Both the position numbers and the translations under genes were made by a program. Of a stretch of DNA of 64,000 bases, positions 25,131-33,408 are shown piece after piece. Source of the stretch: Pyruvatibacter sp. (lineage in GTDB: Bacteria > Pseudomonadota > Alphaproteobacteria > CGMCC-115125); NCBI RefSeq assembly GCF_040219635.1, contig NZ_JAVJSC010000003.1:568501-632500 (forward strand), written 5' to 3'. The notes below the pieces were generated by a model. It searched no databases. It had not been told where the DNA came from and saw only the letters and a list, made by a program, of their open reading frames with translations. The stretch's first letter is position 1; every line of letters begins with the position of its first letter.

Positions 25131-26360
25131 ATGTCGTTCAAATCATCAATCACCAAGCGCGTCCGGAAGCGCAAGAACAAAGCCGGTGAGGTCGTGCTGC
25201 ACACGCGGCATGTCCTCAATTACAAACACCCAGCGGACGGGAAACGTCGGCAGGAGTTTTTCGAGCGTCGCGCCGAAGCACAGGATCGCCAATCACAATT
25301 GGCGGCGAGTATCGAGATCGACCCTTTCTTCGATCCGATGAGCGGGCTGACTGTATCCAAGGCCGTCGACCACTGGCTGGAGAACAAACAGAAGCGCGTG
25401 AAGGCAAGTAGCTATGCAGCCTGCCTGGCTGTCGTGGAGCACATCCGGGGGCCGGTGTTGATTGGCACACGGGACGAGCGCGCGCAGTTCAAGAAGACGG
25501 GCATCGCGCCCGTCGGCACCGACGTGCAGGAGCGCCTCGGCAAGCTCCTGGTGTCGGAGCTGAGAACTGCCCACATCCGCACATGGTTCAACGAAGTCCG
25601 AGACACTTCCGGTGCTTACACCGCTCGGCGGGCCAAGTCGTTCTTCGGCAGCGTCCTTGCTTTGTCCGAGGAGGACTTCGGCATCCGCGTTCCTTCCATG
25701 CCCACACAGTTGGGCAAGGGTAATCCCAAGACACGCAAATTGATCCTTGAACCGCAGCAAGTTGCCCAGGTTATCCAAGAGGCCCAAGCCGATAGTGAGC
25801 ACGGCCTCTACTATGCCTTCCCGTTCCTTGCCGGCACCCGACCGAGCGAGCAACTGGGGCTGTTGTGGTCCGAAGTGGACTTTGATCAGAACACGATCCG
25901 CATCTGCCGTATCCAGGAGCGGGATGGGACCCTATGCGAGACGACCAAGACGGCCGCAGGGACGCGCGAGGTACCCATGGGCGGTACCCTTAGGGCGATG
26001 TTGCTCCAATGGCGCCTCCGATGCCCAAGGGAGGCCGGGGAGCTATATCGCGTGTTCCCCGGTCCCGGTCGACTGCAGCCGTGGCCACTCCCGCGCCTCG
26101 GAGGCGGTCCGCTGCTGTATCAGAATTGGCGACGGAGGTACTGGCAGCCCGTGTTCAAGCGGCTGGGTTTGCCATACGTGACGCCCCACTCGGCGAGGCA
26201 CACCTACATCTCGACGCTACAGGCGCAGGGTATTGAGGTCGGACTAGTGGCCAAGATGGCGGGGCACGCCAATCCGACCGTGACTCTGGGCATCTATACC
26301 CAAGCAGTGAGGGGCGGGGAGGACGCTGTCCGGAAGCTCGACGAGGCATATTCGAGGTAG
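25131..26360 (+). CDS. Tyrosine-type site-specific integrase
   Basis: A 409-aa phage-type integrase. The catalytic residues can be placed: Arg in GTRPSEQLGLLW (near residue 235), His-x-x-Arg in HSARHTY (near 352), His in GHANPTV (near 377) and the nucleophile Tyr in LGIYTQ (near 388). The N-terminal region is an arm-binding/SAM-like core-binding domain. It should recombine attP with the tRNA-Gly 3' end whose copies flank the island. It lies in the island interior rather than at an end, unlike most tRNA-linked islands. GGAT precedes the ATG at a usable distance. Confidence 0.92.
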   Translation: MSFKSSITKRVRKRKNKAGEVVLHTRHVLNYKHPADGKRRQEFFERRAEAQDRQSQLAASIEIDPFFDPMSGLTVSKAVDHWLENKQKRVKASSYAACLAVVEHIRGPVLIGTRDERAQFKKTGIAPVGTDVQERLGKLLVSELRTAHIRTWFNEVRDTSGAYTARRAKSFFGSVLALSEEDFGIRVPSMPTQLGKGNPKTRKLILEPQQVAQVIQEAQADSEHGLYYAFPFLAGTRPSEQLGLLWSEVDFDQNTIRICRIQERDGTLCETTKTAAGTREVPMGGTLRAMLLQWRLRCPREAGELYRVFPGPGRLQPWPLPRLGGGPLLYQNWRRRYWQPVFKRLGLPYVTPHSARHTYISTLQAQGIEVGLVAKMAGHANPTVTLGIYTQAVRGGEDAVRKLDEAYSR

Positions 26361-26492
26361 CCCGGGGCCCATCTCATTTTCGCGGCATAGCAGACCGCCC
26401 GCCCCGAGACAGAAGCATTTGAGGTAAAAACCTCTTTACACCAGAGCTATCCCACCGCTACACTCTCAACAGTAGGAATAGGAGTTCTTGGC

Positions 26493-27026
26493 ATGCGGGA
26501 TATTTCAATCAGCATCGATTTGTTCGCCGAGCTTTGGGCTCTACGAGAGCCACAAGAGCAAAGCGAAAACGACATTATTGGCAGGATATTAAAGGACTAT
26601 GTTGAGATGAAGAGCCCCCCTGGCGCCCCGAACGCAGTAGAGGCGCCGGCTGACCTTCAGAATCAGACACGTACGGCACCAAACCGCAAAGTTCGAGCTC
26701 CAAAAGAGGGAAATAGCTCTAAAAGGGCTCGGAAATTGGGTGGTTTAGAACCTGAGCAGCAGGTGGGGAAAATACGCTGGGTGGATGATATTCGTGCCGC
26801 GCTGCTTATCCTAGGCGGCAGCGCGACCCTTCATGAAATTTACAAGGAGGTCCGAGTTCAGAGGCAAGAAGCCAACCGGTCCGTTCCTCGGACATTAGAA
26901 GCAACTGTGCGACGAACGTTAGAGGACCACTCCTCAGACTCTGCTAACTTCCGAGCTGCAGACCTGTTTAAGAAAGTACGTCGTGGCGAATGGGCGCTAC
27001 GCTCGCCCTCGGCCTCGGAGGCTTGA
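26493..27026 (+). CDS. Putative DNA-binding protein (RHH-like N-terminus, winged-helix-like C-terminus)
   Basis: A 177-aa protein. Residues 1-35 (RDISISIDLFAELWAL, SENDIIGRILKDYV) look like a ribbon-helix-helix. Residues 50-85 are a basic linker. The C-terminal 80 residues (WVDDIRAALLILGGSATLHEIYKEV, RTLEDHSSDS, RRGEWALR) resemble the winged-helix/HARE-type modules found attached to restriction or defence proteins. It sits between the intact integrase and a second integrase remnant, so it is a separately acquired module. AATAGGAG precedes the ATG. Function unknown. Confidence 0.65.
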   Translation: MRDISISIDLFAELWALREPQEQSENDIIGRILKDYVEMKSPPGAPNAVEAPADLQNQTRTAPNRKVRAPKEGNSSKRARKLGGLEPEQQVGKIRWVDDIRAALLILGGSATLHEIYKEVRVQRQEANRSVPRTLEATVRRTLEDHSSDSANFRAADLFKKVRRGEWALRSPSASEA

Positions 27027-27067
27027 TTAGAGCGCAAAGTCGGACCACGGCATGCTTACGCCACTAA

Positions 27068-27130
27068 ACCAAGGCGGTACGGGGAGGCGAGGACGCTGTC
27101 CGGAAATTGGATGATGCCTATTCGAGTTAA
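27068..27130 (+). pseudogene. Remnant of a second integrase 3' end
   Basis: Twenty codons ending in TAA read TKAVRGGEDAVRKLDDAYSS, closely matching the C-terminus of the intact integrase (QAVRGGEDAVRKLDEAYSR) but with different synonymous codons. The similarity continues a little past the stop (CCCGGG followed by a T-rich stretch in both). It is therefore the tail of a diverged second integrase, not a recent duplication. Confidence 0.85.
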
Positions 27131-27193
27131 CCCGGGAGCACTCTCTTTTTTTTGCAGTGTCGTAGGTCACAGCTCCGCCGCTTCCAAGATGGA

Positions 27194-27919
27194 TCAAGTA
27201 GCGGATTCCGTATTGTTCAGCCGATAACCTTCGACAAACCCCGGGTCGAAATCGCGAGCGACCTCCATTGCCCGTGGCGAGAGGTTTGCCAGGTGCTTGG
27301 GATTGATCACCAATAGAAAGACAACATGCTTAGTCCGATAGGCCCACACATCGACGGCCGCCAGACTTGACGTGAGCCTCTGCCGGCAGCTTTCGATAAA
27401 GGCGTCGCGCTTCACGCGAGGAAAGTGCTGGTAGATCAGCAGCGACTTACCCGCCTGGAAGAATGGAATAGTCTCATCGAGGTAGAGAAACTTAGATGAG
27501 TTCTTGCGGCCTCGGGGCAGTGATCCTTCCATCCCATTGTCTGGATCGAAGAAGACGAGATCGCAGTCGGCAAATTGCTTCTCACAATCGGTCCAGTACG
27601 CCAGCCTCCCATTTTTGTCATCGGGCAAGACTGAGTTGAAATACTTGGCTTCGGCAATCAGCTTCGCTTGCTCAATGGCCTCCAAGGATCGGTTTGGGTG
27701 ATCATCGACGACCGTCCTCAAGTGATCGAACAGCCCTGGATCATGTTGGCGAAATTGCTCTGGTTGGCTGAGGTATTCGAGCATCATTCCATCGGGACCG
27801 CGATCATCAGGGGTTAGCATCCAGCAGACCCCGATCTTGTGATTGCCCTCCGCCGAAAGCGCTCGCAGCAACGCGTATTTGCGGTAGTCGCTTACATCGG
27901 CCACGTATTGTTCTTTCAC
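27194..27919 (-). CDS. Uncharacterised cargo protein with DPDNG motif
   Basis: A 241-aa soluble protein. The start is set at a GTG (27919) because GGAGAGG lies 8 nt upstream and the sequence MKEQYVADVSDYRKYALLRAL looks like a conserved N-terminus. Further motifs: GVCWMLTPDD, LVFFDPDNGME (near residue 135), SLLIYQHFPR and HVVFLLVINPKH. The strand-loop FFDPDNG recalls the catalytic loop of Rossmann-fold methyltransferases or the TcmP-type partner proteins, but no SAM-binding glycine loop is evident. It is divergent from an XRE regulator. Function unknown. Confidence 0.7.
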   Translation of the reverse strand: MKEQYVADVSDYRKYALLRALSAEGNHKIGVCWMLTPDDRGPDGMMLEYLSQPEQFRQHDPGLFDHLRTVVDDHPNRSLEAIEQAKLIAEAKYFNSVLPDDKNGRLAYWTDCEKQFADCDLVFFDPDNGMEGSLPRGRKNSSKFLYLDETIPFFQAGKSLLIYQHFPRVKRDAFIESCRQRLTSSLAAVDVWAYRTKHVVFLLVINPKHLANLSPRAMEVARDFDPGFVEGYRLNNTESAT

Positions 27920-28025
27920 TTCTGCCACCTCTCCAACGAAAGGGGCAGAGTGCATCAATACCCGATTTTGGGGTACTCTAAATTCGGGTGCCTTTTATGT
28001 GCCGTTCCAACAACGGCACAGCACC

Positions 28026-28259
28026 TTGTCTTCAATACGCTCTGATCTCTATTGGCGCATAATCGAGTTGATGATTCAGGCACGCAAAGATGCCGGAATC
28101 ACGCAGGCGGAACTCGGCCAACGGATTGGCCAGCGCCAGACCTTCATTTCAAAGGTTGAACTCGGTGAACGGCGGATAGATGTCGCGGAGTTCGTGGAAC
28201 TCTGCAGCGCTCTTGAGATCGACTACGCGTCGCTCTTGAAGAATGCAGCAAATAGATAG
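28026..28259 (+). CDS. XRE-family helix-turn-helix regulator
   Basis: A 77-aa Cro/CI-type protein: GITQAELGQRIGQRQTFISKVELGERRID is the HTH. The start is uncertain; a TTG at 28026 gives the usual N-terminal helix, with GTG 27999 as an alternative. It is divergent from the DPDNG gene. The gap between them holds an imperfect inverted repeat CCCGATTT ... AAATTCGGG (27961-27988), a plausible operator, so it may repress itself and the DPDNG gene. Confidence 0.75.
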   Translation: MSSIRSDLYWRIIELMIQARKDAGITQAELGQRIGQRQTFISKVELGERRIDVAEFVELCSALEIDYASLLKNAANR

Positions 28260-28355
28260 TTGCGCTGCCGTTCAGCTTGAGCCGTGCATTAAGCGAACTA
28301 GGCCCCCTTATGGAGCGGGCAGCTCCACACCAGTCATCAAGCAAACTGAAACACA

Positions 28356-29717
28356 TCACAATTTGTCGAAGACCGATCCCATGCGCGGGCTAAACAGCCG
28401 CTCATAGGTCTTCAAGAGGTAGGAGTCCGTCATGCCGGCTACATAGTCACAGACCGATCTGTGGATGTGACCTACGTCTTTGCAATTCTCGTAGACGTCA
28501 GTCGGCAAAAACTTTCCTGGCTCCGCCAGCATCACTTCAAAGACCGCGATCGCCATCGTCTGACCCTTGAACTCAAGATGTTGAACGCTTGGGCTTAAGA
28601 TAACGGCTTCGTAGACAAAGTCTTTGAGAGCTCTCACGAAACGATACGCAGCGTCGGGCATCGAAGCACGAAACTTCAAACGGGGCTCTTCGAACTCAGG
28701 CTCTTCTCTAATCTGCACGCTTGGGATGACGTAGTTCAGAATACGATTGATTTGGTGCTTTCGTTCTCCGCCTTCGGCGAACAATCTGTCTACAAGTCCT
28801 CCGTATATGTCATTGCCGTATTCGTCCTTATAGTCGCTGAGATAGTCGAGCATGCCTTGGCATTTTTCAGACGTGACAGACTTTTCAAATTGCTCGCGCG
28901 TCACGAGACGAAGCGCCAAGACATCTTCGAGATCGTGGATGCCGTAGCTGATGTCATCTGCCAAATCCATGATGCTGCAAGCGAATGATTTGTGCTGGGC
29001 AGAATGGTGCTTATTGCTCTTGGAATCGAAGCTTTGCAGCAGGTCTCTGTCAGACTGAGAGAGAGGCTCAAGCAACCAATCAACAACATCCTGCTCGCAA
29101 TCAAGGTAGCATTTGGGCGGCTTCGATGCGTTCCGGTCCAGAATAGCCGTGCCGCTTGTGTTTGACAGCATGGCCGGAAAAAACGCCGGACTACGCGCCT
29201 TGCTGAATGGGACTGGATACTTCAGTACACCGAGGAGTGTCTCCCGCGCGAGATTTGATCCAGATTTTGCAGAGAATTTCTCTAGTTTCGACAGTATGCG
29301 AAGTGTCTGACCATTGCCTTCAAAGCCGCCATGGTCCCGCATACAATAGTTGAGCGCGACCTCACCACCATGTCCAAATGGGGGGTGGCCCAGGTCATGC
29401 GTGCATGCAATGGCTTGCATCATTGAGCGCTCGGGAATGAACTGCACCGCCGCATGCTCTGGAAAAGTGTGAGGTAACTGTTTCGCGAGGCCCCCGGCGA
29501 TCTGTGCCACCTCAAGCGAATGGGTCAAACGTGTACGATAAAAATCGCTATCGCCGAGGTTGAGGATTTGGGTTTTGCCCTGTAGACGCCGGAATGAAGC
29601 TGAGTGGACAACGCGCGCATAGTCCACATCACCAGGAGACCTCGCATCAAAGGGCTTTTGAACGTATTCCTCCATACGATCATGCCAGATCGATTGCGTA
29701 CCTTTGATATCAGTCAT
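28356..29717 (-). CDS. dGTPase-like HD-domain triphosphohydrolase
   Basis: A 453-aa HD-superfamily enzyme of the dGTPase type. Motifs: SFRRLQGKTQ (residues 41-50), THSLEV with His66, the metal pair His107-Asp108 in ACTHDLGHPPFGHGGE, and a later DLADDISYG aspartate. The family converts dGTP (or other dNTPs) to the nucleoside and triphosphate. Some island-encoded members are known to stop phage by draining dNTPs, and cargo context makes that likely here. It follows an XRE gene by 88 bp on the same strand and probably shares its promoter. Confidence 0.85.
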   Translation of the reverse strand: MTDIKGTQSIWHDRMEEYVQKPFDARSPGDVDYARVVHSASFRRLQGKTQILNLGDSDFYRTRLTHSLEVAQIAGGLAKQLPHTFPEHAAVQFIPERSMMQAIACTHDLGHPPFGHGGEVALNYCMRDHGGFEGNGQTLRILSKLEKFSAKSGSNLARETLLGVLKYPVPFSKARSPAFFPAMLSNTSGTAILDRNASKPPKCYLDCEQDVVDWLLEPLSQSDRDLLQSFDSKSNKHHSAQHKSFACSIMDLADDISYGIHDLEDVLALRLVTREQFEKSVTSEKCQGMLDYLSDYKDEYGNDIYGGLVDRLFAEGGERKHQINRILNYVIPSVQIREEPEFEEPRLKFRASMPDAAYRFVRALKDFVYEAVILSPSVQHLEFKGQTMAIAVFEVMLAEPGKFLPTDVYENCKDVGHIHRSVCDYVAGMTDSYLLKTYERLFSPRMGSVFDKL

Positions 29718-29805
29718 GCCGCCATCTCCTTAACATCATCGCGTTCGTCCGTGCGTTTGCGAGAGAATGCCCCTGATGACTATTTCGATTAGTCCTGAGG
29801 TGGGG

Positions 29806-30069
29806 TCATCCTTTTGGTTTACGCCCACCTTTCAGAGGCGCGGGCGGCTTCTCACCCGGCTTAGGCCGCACAAAGAACTCTACGATATCGACTTCAAGCG
29901 CATTCGCTAGCCGGTCAAGGATCACCACAGTCGGGTTCTCCATGCCCCTTTCCATGCGGCTGACATAGGTCCGGTCTACCTCAGCCTCAGCGGCTAAGGC
30001 ATCCTGGGACAATTCACTCACGACCCGCAATCGGCGCAAGTTGTGCGCCACAACACGTTGGATTTCCAT
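29806..30069 (-). CDS. XRE-family regulator upstream of the dGTPase gene
   Basis: An 87-aa Cro/CI-type HTH protein (LSQDALAAEAEVDRTYVSRMERG is the HTH) with a Pro/Lys-rich tail (PKPGEKPPAPLKGGRKPKG). It likely binds the ATTATAAT palindromes just upstream of its own gene and so controls itself and the dGTPase. Such control would keep a toxic dNTPase silent until infection (inference). Confidence 0.82.
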   Translation of the reverse strand: MEIQRVVAHNLRRLRVVSELSQDALAAEAEVDRTYVSRMERGMENPTVVILDRLANALEVDIVEFFVRPKPGEKPPAPLKGGRKPKG

Positions 30070-30105
30070 CCAACGAAGGCAACATCTTGTGCGCGATTAA
30101 ACCAC

Positions 30106-30145
30106 GGATTATAATCCCAGTGTTTATTATACCAATTATAATGGG
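30106..30145. promoter_or_regulatory. Paired ATTATAAT operators overlapping divergent promoters
   Basis: GGATTATAATCC at 30106-30117 is a perfect 12-bp palindrome. A second near-palindrome, CCAATTATAATGGG, lies at 30132-30145, with centres about 27 bp apart. On the minus strand the first contains a TATAAT -10 box with TTGGTA 16 bp upstream as a possible -35 for the XRE-dGTPase operon. On the plus strand the second contains TATAAT close to the next gene. Confidence 0.6.
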
Positions 30146-30154
30146 ATGTTTTGG

Positions 30155-30505
30155 ATGTCGATTTTAGTTTGCGACCGCTTGCGCGGCGCGAGAGTTCTAG
30201 CCGGAACCACCGTGGCAATCATTCTGTTGAGTAGTTCTTTGGCGCTAGCCGGTAAGGCGTCGCGAGTTCAGGAAGGGTACGTCGGGTGCATCAACGACGA
30301 TGCGCTCGATGAGTTTATCGGGGCAGCTATCGACAAGAACCAGCGCCAGATGGATAGCCTGAGCGCGTCTGGGCAATGCTTTTATGTTGGGGGGCTGGAA
30401 TTCGACTATGTTGACGCTGGGTTCATGACCAGCGAGATCCGCGTCTATGTGCCAGGCGGAGGGTCGCTGGTTCTGTTCATCCCGACCGAGGGAACACGAG
30501 AGTAA
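30155..30505 (+). CDS. Small exported protein of unknown function
   Basis: About 116 aa with a signal peptide (hydrophobic residues about 15-33, cleavage near ALAG) and two cysteines in the mature part that could form a disulfide (GCINDD and GQCFYVG). No domain recognised. GGGA lies 8 nt before the ATG at 30155; another ATG is at 30146. It is divergent from the XRE-dGTPase operon and shares its operator region, which hints at co-regulation. Confidence 0.55.
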   Translation: MSILVCDRLRGARVLAGTTVAIILLSSSLALAGKASRVQEGYVGCINDDALDEFIGAAIDKNQRQMDSLSASGQCFYVGGLEFDYVDAGFMTSEIRVYVPGGGSLVLFIPTEGTRE

Positions 30506-30627
30506 ATCGCGACACGAACAAGCAGGGGAAATCGAGCATGGACCGTGCGATCACTACGTGCGCGCATTATGAATTGCAGTATAATCGTAGAGTTGACGCG
30601 CTTTGACCTTCCGAGCCATACGCAAAG

Positions 30628-32118
30628 ATGTTGACGAAAATCAAAAATCCCAAACATTCAGGCCCCATGCCAACAATAACTGCTCTTGCTGACAGGGTGC
30701 GGCGCGATGTGTCTCCTCGGTTGGATGGCAAAACGCGGGAAGAACTTGGCCAGTTCCTGACCCCGGAGTCGATTGCCCGCGACATGGCGACAATGTTTGG
30801 TCAACTGCCGCAGGATGTTGTCTTGCTGGACGCTGGGGCTGGCGTGGGCTCCTTAACAGCCGCGTTCGTATCGGAGGCCCTCTCTAGAGATGAGCCACCG
30901 CGCTCAATCACCGTCACTAGTTTCGAGGTTGACGAGGGGCTAGCCCAGCTTCTTGCGGAAACGCTAGAGCGTTGTCGCGAGGCCTGTGAGGGAGCCGGGG
31001 TTCGCTTCGCATCTAAAGTAGTCTGTGATGACTATATTCTGTATTCGGCTGAACCGCTTCTCACAATGGTCGACAGTTTTAACTGCGCCATCCTCAACCC
31101 GCCTTACGCAAAGCTCAACAGCGCCTCACGCTGGCGGCAAGCCCTACGCTCGCAAGGCATAGAGACAGTCAACCTCTATTCGGCCTTTGTCTCACTCGCC
31201 GTCAACCAGCTAGAACCCAGCGGCGAGCTTGTCGCCATCACACCACGCTCATTCTGCAACGGGCCGTACTACCAACCCTTCCGCCGCCACGTGTTAGATT
31301 CATCCAGCATTGAACGCCTTTATCTCTTCGAATCACGAAAGACGGCCTTCAAAGACGACGCCGTCCTGCAGGAGAACGTCATCTTTCACCTTCGCAAAGG
31401 CAAACCGCAATCCAAACTAGTCCACCTTGAAACAGATGGCGGCGATACTCGAGAGGTCCCATTTGAGGAGATTGTTCTACCGGATGACGAACACCACTTC
31501 ATCCGACTGACCATCTCGAAAGAAGACGCTGAGCTGGCCGAGCGGGTACAGGCGCTGCCTTCCACACTGGTCGACCTCGGCTTGAATGTATCAACCGGCC
31601 GCATTGTCGATTTCAGAGCAAAGGAAGCCCTACGCAAGACGCACGGAAATGATACCGCTCCCCTGATCTACCCAGCTCATCTTCGGGACGGAGGTGTTCG
31701 CTGGCCTATCCCAGACTTCAAGAAGTACAACGCGATCGAAGTTACCGAGCGCATAGAGCGTGAGCTCGTTCCGCCGGGCCGTTACCTCCTCGCCAAGAGG
31801 TTTTCCTCAAAGGAAGAGAAGCGGCGGCTAGTCGTATCCGTGTATGATGCCGTGGCCCCGGCCGCGTTCGACAATAAGCTGAACTTTTTCCATTGCGACG
31901 GCAAAGGACTCCCAGATGAGCTCGCTCTCGGGCTCGCTGCCTTTCTAAATTCGACTGCCGTGGATGACTACTTCCGGCTTTTCTCCGGCCATACGCAGGT
32001 CAACGCCACAGACCTGCGGAACCTCCACTATCCTGCGCGAGACGTTCTCGAGGCCCTTGGCCGGGCAGACCTGGGCGGGCAGGAGAAAATTGATGCGGCA
32101 GTAGAGGCGCTCTTTTAG
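30628..32118 (+). CDS. Type II N6-adenine DNA methyltransferase (BsuBI/PstI-type)
   Basis: A 496-aa class I methyltransferase. The SAM motif LDAGAGVGSLTAAF is near residue 69 and the catalytic motif ILNPPYAKLNS near residue 155, which together mark a gamma-type N6-adenine methylase. The LGQFLTPESIARDMA segment before motif I is typical of the Eco57I/BsuBI group. It protects host DNA from the convergent restriction gene, whose stop codon overlaps its own by 3 bp. M.PstI-type enzymes modify CTGCAG; the specificity here is not proven. An ATG at 30667 is an alternative start. Confidence 0.9.
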   Translation: MLTKIKNPKHSGPMPTITALADRVRRDVSPRLDGKTREELGQFLTPESIARDMATMFGQLPQDVVLLDAGAGVGSLTAAFVSEALSRDEPPRSITVTSFEVDEGLAQLLAETLERCREACEGAGVRFASKVVCDDYILYSAEPLLTMVDSFNCAILNPPYAKLNSASRWRQALRSQGIETVNLYSAFVSLAVNQLEPSGELVAITPRSFCNGPYYQPFRRHVLDSSSIERLYLFESRKTAFKDDAVLQENVIFHLRKGKPQSKLVHLETDGGDTREVPFEEIVLPDDEHHFIRLTISKEDAELAERVQALPSTLVDLGLNVSTGRIVDFRAKEALRKTHGNDTAPLIYPAHLRDGGVRWPIPDFKKYNAIEVTERIERELVPPGRYLLAKRFSSKEEKRRLVVSVYDAVAPAAFDNKLNFFHCDGKGLPDELALGLAAFLNSTAVDDYFRLFSGHTQVNATDLRNLHYPARDVLEALGRADLGGQEKIDAAVEALF

Positions 32119-33110
32119 CCAGACAGCAGCAATTGCTTCGCCGGGTCATCCCGAATCCAGATGTAAGTATTAACCGCGACATTGCGCTGGGCTCCTTGCC
32201 GAGCGGCTGCCTCTTTCCACGTACGGTATGCCGTAGTGAAGCCCACGCCAGCCTTGCCACACCGATGGGCGAAGGCCTGCATCCCTTTGACTTTATGCGC
32301 GTCCACTTCCCCGTCGCTGGTCACAGCCTCTATCACCCACAGCCAATCTGTTTCCGGGTGCCTGAGGAGAACGTCGGGCATCGGGTCGGCAAGCGTGAGA
32401 ACCGCGCCAGCGGCCTCCATCTTGGCGCGTTCCTCGGGACTGATTCGGTCCCCATCGCTGTCGTCCACATAAAGAACCTCGTACCCCGCGAGAAAGCGCG
32501 GGGCATAATACTCGACACAATCATTGATAAGCGCAGCGTGCCCAGTGTCTGAGGCCGCCTTCGCCGCCGCTGCCATCTTAGCTTGGAATGCCAACCGCTC
32601 CCGGGCCATCTCGGAAGCGGCCCATGCATCGAGGCTCTCCTGCCACTCCCCATCCGGCGCTGTTAGTATCTCCCGGAAGGCCGCCTCAAGCCTGTAGGAG
32701 GAGTTGGGGCTCTTCGCTTTGGTGTGGCCCGGGACGAATTCACCGCGGTCGAGCGTGACGGCCTCGATGCCCCCCAGATCACGGAGCGGTTTGATCCAGT
32801 AATCCCGGCCCTCCCGATCTAGCTTTCCGGCACCACGCTGTAGGATGCCGATATGACAGGCAAGGTGCGCTGTCGACGCGCCGTCGGATAGCGTTGAACC
32901 CTTTGGAGCCTTTGAGAACCAGCTAAGAGTCTCGTCGTCTAAAAGTGCAAAGACGGCATCAATGAGATCATTATTACCTTGGAGATCAAGATGCCTGAGA
33001 ACCCGCCGAATCTTATCCTTGGTAACCCCTTGGTATTGATCTGACACAGCCCGACCGTACTCTGCTACCCGCCTTTCCCTTAGACCCTGCACTTTCCCAT
33101 CCAGCGCCAT
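32115..33110 (-). CDS. Type II restriction endonuclease (BsuBI/PstI family)
   Basis: A 331-aa restriction enzyme, close to the 316-326 aa of BsuBI and PstI. The C-terminal domain shows the family core: YVDDSDGDRISPEER, then PDVLLRHPE and 13 residues later IEAVTSDGEVDAHKVK (PD...ExV, the nuclease site), ending in TYIWIRDDP. The N-terminal part is helical (DNA-recognition domain in the family). The start at 33110 was chosen over 33296 because GGAG sits just upstream and the length then fits. It is arranged tail to tail with its methylase. Confidence 0.88.
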   Translation of the reverse strand: MALDGKVQGLRERRVAEYGRAVSDQYQGVTKDKIRRVLRHLDLQGNNDLIDAVFALLDDETLSWFSKAPKGSTLSDGASTAHLACHIGILQRGAGKLDREGRDYWIKPLRDLGGIEAVTLDRGEFVPGHTKAKSPNSSYRLEAAFREILTAPDGEWQESLDAWAASEMARERLAFQAKMAAAAKAASDTGHAALINDCVEYYAPRFLAGYEVLYVDDSDGDRISPEERAKMEAAGAVLTLADPMPDVLLRHPETDWLWVIEAVTSDGEVDAHKVKGMQAFAHRCGKAGVGFTTAYRTWKEAAARQGAQRNVAVNTYIWIRDDPAKQLLLSG

Positions 33111-33408
33111 ACCCATCTCCGCATAAAGCGTTGAAAATTGAATCGATGCCACAAAGACACGGGTCAAGCCAGCTCTATCGATTTCCTGACAATCTCCGCG
33201 ACCGACCACAAACGCCCATCTGCGGGGCATTAATATGGCGCCATATCCAGCAGCTCGCCACACCCCTTTGCGAAAGCGTTTTCTGACAGGCTTCAAAAGG
33301 GGCGCTATAGATGTCAGCTGAGATAATAGTGCCGGGCACCAGCTCTACAGCACATCCGGCCCGCCTCAACGACCATAGATTTTTCAGGCCAGACGAAGGA
33401 TCACAGCA
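33111..33408. other. Gap between restriction gene and DUF262 gene
   Basis: About 300 bp holding the divergent promoters of the restriction enzyme and the DUF262/RelA-SpoT operon. The reverse frame of the restriction gene stays open into it, but without family similarity. No operator stands out. Confidence 0.4.

Noticed and set aside
25293..25853. 186-codon reverse frame inside the integrase gene
   Set aside because: The forward frame has all integrase catalytic residues; the reverse frame has none of any known family.
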